From an uncultured Eubacterium sp. (GTDB lineage Bacteria; Bacillota; Clostridia; Lachnospirales; Lachnospiraceae), in the NCBI GenBank assembly GCA_910579145.1, contig CAJTTQ010000114.1:1-6050 (forward strand): DNA of 6,050 bases, in the 5' to 3' direction. This document shows, one piece after another, positions 1 to 6,050 of this stretch. Positions within the stretch are counted from its first letter, which is position 1. Each line of letters opens with the position of its first letter. The notes beneath the pieces were generated by a model, which was not told the DNA's origin, did not search any database, and worked only from the letters and a program-made list of their open reading frames with translations. A program made the position numbers and the translations under genes.

Positions 1-192
1 ATATTTTCCCAAAATCCCACAATATTCAGTTGTCAATATGCAAATCTAAGCTAGCTCTTATGAATCCGAGAGGCTATTAACTAACATCATTTTATACGAT
101 ACATTTCATTTTATCAAGCTCTAAAAAAATATCCTGCTTCCTTTCCCTCTGACAAGACTGCGGACAACGTCATAAACACCCTATGATGCCCC
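1..192. other. Intergenic region with no supported gene
   Basis: This AT-rich stretch follows the regulator stop codon. I find no open frame with a ribosome binding site and no strong terminator hairpin followed by a T-tract. Apart from the candidate minus-strand promoter at 89-117, I see nothing to annotate. Confidence 0.6.
89..117 (-). promoter_or_regulatory. Candidate promoter for a gene beyond the left edge
   Basis: On the minus strand, TTGATA (117-112) and TAAAAT (94-89) are separated by exactly 17 bp, each matching consensus at five of six bases. It lies 76 bp or more after the regulator stop codon and points out of the window. It would drive a separate transcription unit or boost read-through transcription. 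The region is AT-rich, so a chance match is possible. Confidence 0.4.
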
Positions 193-2442
193 CTAAGACG
201 GTTCTTCCCTGACCGAACCGCTTTCCTGGCGGAACGCCCGCGGAGAGATCCCATATTTCTTTTTAAACGCCTTGGAAAAATACAGTTCATCCTGATACCC
301 CGTATAGAACGCGATTTCCTTGATCTTCATATCCGAATCCACCAGCATTTCCTTCGCTTTTTTCAATCGGTAATCTGTGATATATTCCTGAAGAGATAAT
401 TGAAAGACTTCTTTAAAGCAGAGTGAGAGATATCCTCTCGTGATTCCTATACTATCGGCAATATCCTGCGCGCTGAAATTCCGGTAATAATTGCGCCGGA
501 TAAACTGCACCGCCTCATTGCTGTATTTTCTCGTATTGTTTTTCGCAGGAAAGTTCTGGTTTACCTTCACCTGCACCCGGCGGAGGCATTCCTCCACGCC
601 AAGAGACTGTTTCATATTTTGCACTTGGCCGCCGCTGCTGATCTCCACCAGATATTCTTTATCCCACTCCAGATTCATTTTGTTCACTGCGGTTATGACC
701 TGTTTCTCGATGTCCTTTTGCTCCTCTTTGCTTTTATTTTTCCCAACGATATAAAATTCGTTTTCCCCGACCCGTCCGATGATATGTTCACCGTATTCCA
801 TCATGACGTTTCGGATCGCCGCCGCGACACCGGAAATGACATAATCCTTTTCCGTCCAGCCGTATTGTTCTGTGATTTTCTGCAGATTGACGATCTGTAT
901 ACAGAAAAAAGCGAGAGAATACTTTTGTTCACAGGCGGTCCTCACCCATTCAGATACTTCTTCCAAAAAACCATATTGATTATAGATATCCGTTTCCCTC
1001 TCATATCGCAATAAGTGAAACTTCTCTTCATTTAACTGCCGGATATGCTTTTGCAGCCAGATCGTCTGCAGTACGCTGCTCAGATTGATAAGGAACGACT
1101 GGTAAAAATCCCCACATTCGCGAAACTGATGATGTTCAAATGCGATCAGGGCGTACCCAAATGAGTGTTCTTTGTAATGCATGGGATTGACATAGTAAAT
1201 CTGCGGAGCAGTTCTTTGAAATGCCGCAGGAAGCAGCTGGCGCCGGTCAAACAATTCCCTCGGCATGTCCACCTCGATCACATGGGCATCGTTATAATGC
1301 GCATGGATGGCCAGCATCATGTCGCGCGTAAAAGGGCTCCCCTCTTCCTTCTGGTTTTCATAACGGTTTCCCTCATTCAGGCAGATAAAAAAGTTCTCAA
1401 CCCCTTCGTTGCCCTCGATAAACTTGCCGATCAGATCCGGAAGTTCCCCGTATTGGGTAATACTCTCCATGCGGAATACCATAAACGTATTCTGTTTGCC
1501 CAAATGGATCAGACGGCGGTTGTTTTCCAATAACTGCCGGAACATTGTAACGAGATTTTTGCCTGGCTGCCCGCAGCCACAGGAATCCCGGTACTCGTTC
1601 TGCGAACCGATCCAGTACACTTCGTCCAGTGTTTCGCCCCGGTCATACTGCCGGATCACCTCCATCGCGCGGATGGCAAAATCCTCCGGCTTCACACGAA
1701 CCGTCGTAATCTGCGGGTAGATCTGCCTCGCCTCCACAACATCATCAAAACCAGTAATCCGTATATCTCCGGGCACGTCAATATGCCGTCTGTTCAGTTC
1801 CTCACAAACGGAAATCGCCATATAATCATTAGCACAGAGAATCGCATCCGGCAGTCTTCCCGGCAGGGATAAAAAATAATCCACCGCTCTCTCTCCCACA
1901 TCATACCAAAGATTCCCCGGATAAATATAGGACTCATCAAAATCCAGCCCGCGCCGGACAACAGTTTCCCGGAAGCCTTCCTCCCGGGAAACTATGTCAT
2001 ACATATGCGCAGGGCCGGATAAGTAGTAAATCTTTTCTGCCTGATGAAAATCAACCATATGATCCACCATACGGCTGATTTCCTCTTTGTCATGACTGAG
2101 AATATTGATGCAGCCCTCTTGCTTTTTGCGGATGCTGATCACCGGACAGGTAATACGCTCTTTCAAGCGATGCAGGAGCTGCTCCACCATCTCGGGTATA
2201 TCGAATGTATCCAATAGCAATACCACGGCGTCCAGTTTTTCATAACAGGGAATATCCAACATATTACACTCCCCTGTAATATACTCCCTGTTATGGTCGT
2301 ATTCCCCAAACGTAGTGAATATGATCAGATTATAATCCCATTGTTCTGCCTGTTCTGCCATTGCCTTACAGACAGTCCGCTGGAAATACTCCGTTGCTTT
2401 GCAGACAAACATCCCAATCGTTTTTCTTCCATTCTCAAACAT
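193..2442 (-). CDS. LacI-type sensor / degenerate GGDEF / AraC-family transcriptional regulator
   Basis: Predicted cytoplasmic one-component transcription factor of 749 aa, far longer than a usual AraC regulator (about 300 aa). Residues about 7-281 look like a LacI-type periplasmic-binding-protein fold without the usual N-terminal LacI helix-turn-helix; typical segments are DAILCANDYMAISV and DIRITGFDD. It ends in a Cys-Gly-Cys motif (C288, C290). Residues about 294-466 are an unassigned alpha/beta region, followed by a probable signalling helix (458-485). Residues about 482-631 resemble a GGDEF domain, but the signature reads GENEF (559-563), so cyclase activity is unlikely. Residues about 639-741 form an AraC double helix-turn-helix ending in a normal GISPRAF motif. 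The start is the ATG at 2442, preceded by GGAGGAG; a GTG at 2469 would add nine residues and overlap the upstream stop. It lies 23 bp downstream of the GH8 gene, probably in the same operon. A sugar, perhaps xylose or a xylo-oligosaccharide, as ligand is inference. It ends with TAG. Confidence 0.9.
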   Translation of the reverse strand: MFENGRKTIGMFVCKATEYFQRTVCKAMAEQAEQWDYNLIIFTTFGEYDHNREYITGECNMLDIPCYEKLDAVVLLLDTFDIPEMVEQLLHRLKERITCPVISIRKKQEGCINILSHDKEEISRMVDHMVDFHQAEKIYYLSGPAHMYDIVSREEGFRETVVRRGLDFDESYIYPGNLWYDVGERAVDYFLSLPGRLPDAILCANDYMAISVCEELNRRHIDVPGDIRITGFDDVVEARQIYPQITTVRVKPEDFAIRAMEVIRQYDRGETLDEVYWIGSQNEYRDSCGCGQPGKNLVTMFRQLLENNRRLIHLGKQNTFMVFRMESITQYGELPDLIGKFIEGNEGVENFFICLNEGNRYENQKEEGSPFTRDMMLAIHAHYNDAHVIEVDMPRELFDRRQLLPAAFQRTAPQIYYVNPMHYKEHSFGYALIAFEHHQFRECGDFYQSFLINLSSVLQTIWLQKHIRQLNEEKFHLLRYERETDIYNQYGFLEEVSEWVRTACEQKYSLAFFCIQIVNLQKITEQYGWTEKDYVISGVAAAIRNVMMEYGEHIIGRVGENEFYIVGKNKSKEEQKDIEKQVITAVNKMNLEWDKEYLVEISSGGQVQNMKQSLGVEECLRRVQVKVNQNFPAKNNTRKYSNEAVQFIRRNYYRNFSAQDIADSIGITRGYLSLCFKEVFQLSLQEYITDYRLKKAKEMLVDSDMKIKEIAFYTGYQDELYFSKAFKKKYGISPRAFRQESGSVREEPS

Positions 2443-2450
2443 GCGGCGGT

Positions 2451-2457
2451 CTCCTCC
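2451..2457 (-). promoter_or_regulatory. Shine-Dalgarno sequence of the regulator gene, fixing its start
   Basis: GGAGGAG lies 8 nt before the ATG at 2442 and just after the GH8 stop codon (TGA, 2466-2468). It favours that ATG over the in-frame GTG at 2469, which overlaps the stop as GTGA and would have to use a site inside the GH8 coding region. The close spacing makes translational coupling plausible. Confidence 0.8.
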
Positions 2458-2465
2458 GCTTTCTA

Positions 2466-5400
2466 TCACTTAGTAAACTTGAGCCACTGGATCTGCACAC
2501 CGGCATTATTGGCTGCTACATATATTTTGTGCTGGCCGGCAGATGGCTTTGGCCAACAATTACCACTGGCCTGCGTCCAATTCCCACCCCCAAGATTGTA
2601 TATATCACTTATCTTTGACGACAAATTGTCCGCATAAACATATACTGTTCCGCCGTGACTTGGCTCCTTGACATAAACAACGGCATCCTTCACCTCATCT
2701 GTACCAAAATCAAAGTCAAACGCAATCCAGGAATCCGTACCGTTAAACGTGACGATCCCGTCCTGCACTGTCACATTGTTCGAGTCCGTAAACGCTGCCA
2801 CTGATGTCTGCTCAAAAGGACCAGACGGCTCTGGCACAACGCCGGGAGTCGTATCCTTGATCTTCAGACTTAACACAGCCTTTCTGCCTGCGCTGAATAC
2901 AAACGAAATTGCGACCGTACCTGTTTCCAACGAGGCAAGATAATCTTTGGAAATCGTAACCACGTCTCCTTCTATCGTATAATCCTTGTTCGCTGCCAAC
3001 GATTTTCCCGCACAGGTTATGTCTGTCAGCGTATTGCCATTTAATGTCATAGTCACTTTCACTGCTGCCTGTTTCGATTCCTCTTTGTCAAACTCATTCC
3101 TGTCTGCGGTTATCGTGGAGCTGACTGCCGGTTTCGTTCCATTCGGCAGATAGGCACGGAATTTCCCACTGCAGTGGAGCAGTCCCATCATATACAAACA
3201 TCCATCGTAATAACGGTATGTTCCAGTTGTCGGTGAAATATTCCAAAAATTCTCCAAAAATGCCCACGCCTGCTTATCACTTGCTGCCAGGCCTGCTGTT
3301 GCATTCATCGCTACCAGTCCCGGAGAATGATCCTTATCCAGCATCTTTCCATCTAAGGACCACTGGTTTCCGTAATCTTCCACGCCTTGCTTCGCAAAGA
3401 AACTCTGGATGCGGTCGGCATGTGTCGTCGCCCAGGTATCCTTGCCCCACCACGCATAATCACAGGCTATATTAGCCGCGATGCGCCATGCGTCAAACCG
3501 GAAATCTGCATGATTTCCGCCCGTGGCACTTCCATCGTAGTTCGCATAATCCGGGCCGAGTCCCGTCGTCTCATTGGTTGCATCCTTGAAGTGCTGACGG
3601 CTCGCCTCTGCTGCCTTAATCCAAAAATCAGAATGTTCCTCATCGCACAGCGCCCAAACTTCATAAAAAGCCGGCAGATGATACGATGTATCGGTATGCT
3701 CCATAGCGCTTCCTATCGGACAGAATACCGGCATCGTATATTCTGCTTTGAATATACTGTTTACCGTTACACTTCCGTTCGTATGATAACGCATGGCATC
3801 CAGAAGCTTCTGGGCCTCCTCGCTGTAATTATAAATTCCCTCTCCATCTCCCCATCTGGCCGAGGCAAAAAGGAGTGCTGTCGCGAAATATTCTTCCCCA
3901 TCCGGTGCCGGCGTATTCTCCATCTTACTTCCGCTCGAAGAACACTTCCATGCAAAATAGTCCTTAAACTCACCGCTGTCATGCCGCATATAAGTCGTGG
4001 CCCATTTCCACAGCCGGTCAAATTCGTCCTGCTTATCCATCTGCACGCAGATCATCATGCCATAGGACATACCCTCCGAACGAACATCATCGGTATCCGC
4101 GGTGTAAATGTACGCCATATCCGACTCCACTGGATAATAAATCCGTTCCTCCTCCGTTCCATAAAAGAATTTTTGCCATGCTTCCTCTACTTTTGCATCT
4201 ATCTCCTCTTCAGTGTGGCCGAGTTCCTGAAATAAATTGCGGTAGCTGTTCGTATACGCCGCCCCGCCTACCGGTTTCGGAGCTGCCGGTGGTTCAGGTA
4301 AATCACCAAGTAAGATCAGCTCAAAACTATGCAGGTACGTATCGTTGCTGCCATTATCTGTCTCCAGCTTAAAGAAGATTTCCAGATCTCCTGTCTCTTC
4401 CTCCTGCATCTTAAAGTCGATCACCTGCTTCTGAAGCTCTGTACCGGTAAAAGATACCGCTCCTTTTTTCTTATCACCGATATACAGCGACACACCTGCC
4501 GCAGTATCGTTACTAGATGCTCCTCTGATGATGATTCGGTATTTCTTATTTGTACCTTCAAAACAATAAGATGTCTTGATCCCATCATTGTCTGTATACA
4601 GTCCGATACCCGCAAATGGTTTTTCTATGTTACCTGTGTACGTTCCGGTTTTTGTCATTGTCTCATCATCCACATTAAAATTCTTCTCGATCAGACTCAC
4701 CGGTTCCGGGGTCGGTTTCGGAGTTCCGCCAGGTTTTGTCGTCGGAACAGACGTTGGTTTTGTCGTCGGGTTCTCTCCTGGCTTAACCGTCGGCTGTCCG
4801 ACTGGTTTTGTTGTCGGATTTTCTCCTGGTTTAACCGTCGGCTGTCCGGCTGGCTTTGTCGTCGGGTTCTCTCCTGGTTTAACCGTCGGCTGTCCGGCTG
4901 GTTTTGTTGTCGGATTTTCTCCTGGTTTAACCGTCGGCTGTCCGGCTGGCTTTGTCGTCGGGTTCTCTCCTGGTTTAACCGTCGGCTGTCCGGCTGGCTT
5001 TGTCGTCGGGCTTTCTCCCGGTTTGCTCGTCGGCTGTCCGGCCGGCTTTGTCGTCGGGTTCTCTCCCGGTTTGCTCGTCGGCTTATCACCTGGCACCATC
5101 GTCGGTGGATCTGCCGGATCTGCTGAAGCCGTCGGATCTGTCGACGACTCTGGTACCGCAGTCGAAGGTATTGATGTTTCAAACCCTGGATTTGCCGACC
5201 CAGACGGCGTCATGCCCGGAGTTTCTGATGTCCCCGGTGTATGTGCACTCCCTCCTGCTTTTCTCACAACAATCTGGCAAGAAGCCTTTTTCTTCGTCCC
5301 GTCAAGTGCAGTTGCCGTGATCGTAGCCGTTCCTTCTGCCACGGCACTCACTTTTCCCCTTACGACCATAGCCACTGACGGATTACTGCTTAACCAGCGC

Positions 5401-5870
5401 AGTTTTTTATAAGAAGCTTTGTTTGGCGTGACAGCGGCTGTAAGCTGTATGGATCCTCCCACCAATAACTCCTGTGCAGCCGCGCTCATCCGGACAGACT
5501 GGACCCTTGTCCCAACGATCACTTTCAAGGTCGTCTTTGCTTTCCCTTTTTTCGCCCGGATCGTAATCTTAGTCTTACCCTTTTTCCCTGCTATCATTTT
5601 TCCCTTCTTATTTATTTTGACAGCCTTCTTATTCTTTGAGTAAAACGACAGCTGTTTCCATGCTTTTTTGGAAACCGCTCCGTTGACGGCAAGTTTAAGT
5701 GTCCGCCGTTCCTTTTTCTTCATTACCAATACTCCTGAATCGGTTGTTCGTACCTCCACTTTTTTTACCTTTGCCGCTTTCTTTGCCTCCAGGGATATAC
5801 CCGAAAACAGAGAAAAAAGTAAAGATAAACAAAGGAGCAGCACTATGCTTTTCTGCCTTGTTTTTCTCAT
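2466..5870 (-). CDS. Secreted modular GH8 xylanolytic enzyme (Rex-like) with CBM36-like, X2 and CBM6-like modules
   Basis: Predicted extracellular xylan or xylo-oligosaccharide hydrolase of 1134 aa. Layout: signal peptide 1-29 (RKTRQK, hydrophobic core, cut near SLEA); lysine-rich Big2-like domain 30-120; second Big2 domain 121-202 (LSSNPSVA, GKVSAVAEGTATITA); Ser/Thr/Pro linker 203-391 with 16-residue repeats; CBM36-like module about 393-523 (RGASSN, FTGT, and D505-D510 matching the Ca-binding end of CBM36); GH8 domain about 537-912; X2 Ig module about 914-1005; CBM6-like module about 1017-1134. From my memory of Bacillus halodurans Rex (BH2105), the GH8 domain aligns along its length. Expected proton donor is E599 in RSEGMSYGM, with conserved D657 in APDGEEYF and catalytic base D793 in FDAWR. 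H848 in DHSPGL matches the Rex +1-subsite histidine. There is no LPXTG, SLH or dockerin. Exo-oligoxylanase versus endo-xylanase cannot be settled from sequence; GH8 assignment is firm. The ATG at 5870 is chosen by its Shine-Dalgarno sequence and signal peptide. Confidence 0.93.
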   Translation of the reverse strand: MRKTRQKSIVLLLCLSLLFSLFSGISLEAKKAAKVKKVEVRTTDSGVLVMKKKERRTLKLAVNGAVSKKAWKQLSFYSKNKKAVKINKKGKMIAGKKGKTKITIRAKKGKAKTTLKVIVGTRVQSVRMSAAAQELLVGGSIQLTAAVTPNKASYKKLRWLSSNPSVAMVVRGKVSAVAEGTATITATALDGTKKKASCQIVVRKAGGSAHTPGTSETPGMTPSGSANPGFETSIPSTAVPESSTDPTASADPADPPTMVPGDKPTSKPGENPTTKPAGQPTSKPGESPTTKPAGQPTVKPGENPTTKPAGQPTVKPGENPTTKPAGQPTVKPGENPTTKPAGQPTVKPGENPTTKPVGQPTVKPGENPTTKPTSVPTTKPGGTPKPTPEPVSLIEKNFNVDDETMTKTGTYTGNIEKPFAGIGLYTDNDGIKTSYCFEGTNKKYRIIIRGASSNDTAAGVSLYIGDKKKGAVSFTGTELQKQVIDFKMQEEETGDLEIFFKLETDNGSNDTYLHSFELILLGDLPEPPAAPKPVGGAAYTNSYRNLFQELGHTEEEIDAKVEEAWQKFFYGTEEERIYYPVESDMAYIYTADTDDVRSEGMSYGMMICVQMDKQDEFDRLWKWATTYMRHDSGEFKDYFAWKCSSSGSKMENTPAPDGEEYFATALLFASARWGDGEGIYNYSEEAQKLLDAMRYHTNGSVTVNSIFKAEYTMPVFCPIGSAMEHTDTSYHLPAFYEVWALCDEEHSDFWIKAAEASRQHFKDATNETTGLGPDYANYDGSATGGNHADFRFDAWRIAANIACDYAWWGKDTWATTHADRIQSFFAKQGVEDYGNQWSLDGKMLDKDHSPGLVAMNATAGLAASDKQAWAFLENFWNISPTTGTYRYYDGCLYMMGLLHCSGKFRAYLPNGTKPAVSSTITADRNEFDKEESKQAAVKVTMTLNGNTLTDITCAGKSLAANKDYTIEGDVVTISKDYLASLETGTVAISFVFSAGRKAVLSLKIKDTTPGVVPEPSGPFEQTSVAAFTDSNNVTVQDGIVTFNGTDSWIAFDFDFGTDEVKDAVVYVKEPSHGGTVYVYADNLSSKISDIYNLGGGNWTQASGNCWPKPSAGQHKIYVAANNAGVQIQWLKFTK
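4756..5091 (-). repeat. Seven tandem 48-bp repeats encoding a Pro/Thr/Lys linker
   Basis: Seven in-frame 48-bp units start at 4756, 4804, 4852, 4900, 4948, 4996 and 5044. Each encodes a 16-residue unit of the form PTVKPGENPTTKPAGQ, with outer units varied (PTSKPGES, KPVGQ). They separate the N-terminal Big2 domains from the CBM36-like module and probably form an extended, flexible, possibly glycosylated spacer. Because 48 is a multiple of 3 and the unit lacks stops in several frames, the array keeps long spurious frames open on both strands. The repeat count is likely to vary between strains, and the array could be miscounted in a short-read assembly. Confidence 0.97.
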
Positions 5871-5874
5871 GTTC

Positions 5875-5880
5875 CACCTC
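5875..5880 (-). promoter_or_regulatory. Shine-Dalgarno sequence of the GH8 gene, fixing its start
   Basis: GAGGTG lies 4 nt before the ATG at 5870 and matches the anti-Shine-Dalgarno core. The longer frame could open at a TTG (5954) or an ATG (5903), but neither has a comparable site. Both would put 11-28 extra residues ahead of an otherwise classic signal peptide. Confidence 0.8.
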
Positions 5881-5905
5881 GTTTTCTGTACCGCTTTCCT
5901 CATAC

Positions 5906-5945
5906 AATGAATTTGTGCCAAACAGCACAGAAACACAAATTCATT
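5906..5945 (-). promoter_or_regulatory. 12-bp perfect inverted repeat in the GH8 gene leader
   Basis: The arms 5906-5917 (aatgaatttgtg on the plus strand) and 5934-5945 (cacaaattcatt) are exact reverse complements, separated by 16 nt. In the transcript this gives a 12-bp AU-rich hairpin that ends about 25 nt before the Shine-Dalgarno sequence. No U-tract follows on the coding strand, so it is not a standard terminator. It could be a protein operator in DNA or an mRNA stability or translation-control hairpin; sequence alone does not decide. Confidence 0.6.
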
Positions 5946-5968
5946 CTGCTTCAAATTTAGTTACTTTT

Positions 5969-5997
5969 ATTGTATAGAAATACAGGGAAAATACCAT
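5969..5997 (-). promoter_or_regulatory. Candidate promoter of the GH8-regulator operon
   Basis: The minus strand reads TATACAAT at 5976-5969. Its TACAAT matches the -10 consensus at five of six bases. The hexamer 17 bp upstream (5992-5997, ATGGTA) is a poor -35, as expected for an activator-dependent promoter. A start of transcription near 5962 would give a leader of about 90 nt that contains the inverted repeat. The assignment rests on the -10 alone. Confidence 0.4.
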
Positions 5998-6050
5998 GAA
6001 CATATCGCATTAAAAAACATGGAAAATCGTAAACTTGACAAACGCCCTTA

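Noticed and set aside
123..164. Possible terminator: weak stem (132-137 with 160-164) before a seven-T tract on the minus strand
   Set aside because: The stem is about five pairs with a bulge and a loop of over 20 nt, too weak to call.
170..186. Small hairpin TCATA/TATGA just after the regulator stop
   Set aside because: Only five AT-rich pairs with no T-tract on either strand.
2443..2469. GTG at 2469 as start of the regulator, overlapping the GH8 stop as GTGA
   Set aside because: The ATG at 2442 has a strong GGAGGAG at ideal spacing, which the GTG start would place inside the coding region. Coupling through the overlap remains possible.
3387..4235. 282-codon plus-strand open frame
   Set aside because: It lies antisense to the GH8 catalytic domain, has no recognisable domain and has residue composition typical of a shadow frame.
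4756..5091. Repeat array considered as a CRISPR
   Set aside because: The units are contiguous, in frame and coding, with no unique spacers between them.
4576..5412. Long plus-strand open frame with GFVVGFSPGLTVGCPA repeats, and similar long frames over 4329-5126 (+) and 4697-5182 (-)
   Set aside because: They are by-products of the 48-bp repeat array, which lacks stops in several frames. They have no credible ribosome binding site and lie opposite or within the well-supported GH8 gene.
5871..5954. Upstream TTG (5954) or ATG (5903) as start of the GH8 gene
   Set aside because: Neither has a Shine-Dalgarno sequence, both would precede the signal peptide with unneeded residues, and part of the extension runs through the inverted repeat.
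6009..6041. TTGTCA and TTTAAT on the minus strand as an alternative operon promoter
   Set aside because: The spacer is 21 bp, outside the normal range.

Overview
The window holds two genes on the minus strand, read right to left, with only short flanking regions. It looks like a carbohydrate-use locus of an anaerobic Gram-positive bacterium. Family-level resemblance, not a search, points to Clostridia and probably Lachnospiraceae. The signs are strong Shine-Dalgarno sequences, a lysine-rich secreted protein with Big2-type Ig folds, and a LacI-type sensor fused to an AraC-type DNA-binding domain.

Positions 5871-6050 are the upstream region of the first gene. They carry a TATACAAT -10 candidate with a poor -35, a 12-bp perfect inverted repeat in the presumed leader, and a Shine-Dalgarno sequence that places the start at 5870. 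Positions 2466-5870 encode a large secreted modular enzyme. In order it has a signal peptide, two Big2-like domains, a Pro/Thr/Lys linker built from seven 48-bp repeats, a CBM36-like xylan-binding module, a glycoside hydrolase family 8 (GH8) catalytic domain resembling reducing-end xylose-releasing exo-oligoxylanases (Rex), an X2-type Ig module and a C-terminal CBM6-like module. After a 23-bp gap, positions 193-2442 encode a one-component regulator: a LacI-type sugar-binding sensor, an unassigned middle region, a degenerate GGDEF-like domain and a C-terminal AraC double helix-turn-helix. Positions 1-192 hold no gene I can support. They contain a plausible minus-strand promoter for whatever lies beyond the window and no convincing terminator.

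The likely logic is that the enzyme attacks xylan or xylo-oligosaccharides outside the cell, and the co-transcribed regulator senses an imported sugar and controls this or nearby genes. The most unusual points are a Rex-like catalytic domain, usually intracellular, in a secreted multi-CBM protein; a linker array with an exact 96-bp higher-order duplication; and a regulator that combines LacI sensor, dead GGDEF and AraC parts. I saw no tRNA, rRNA, CRISPR array, insertion sequence or phage feature.
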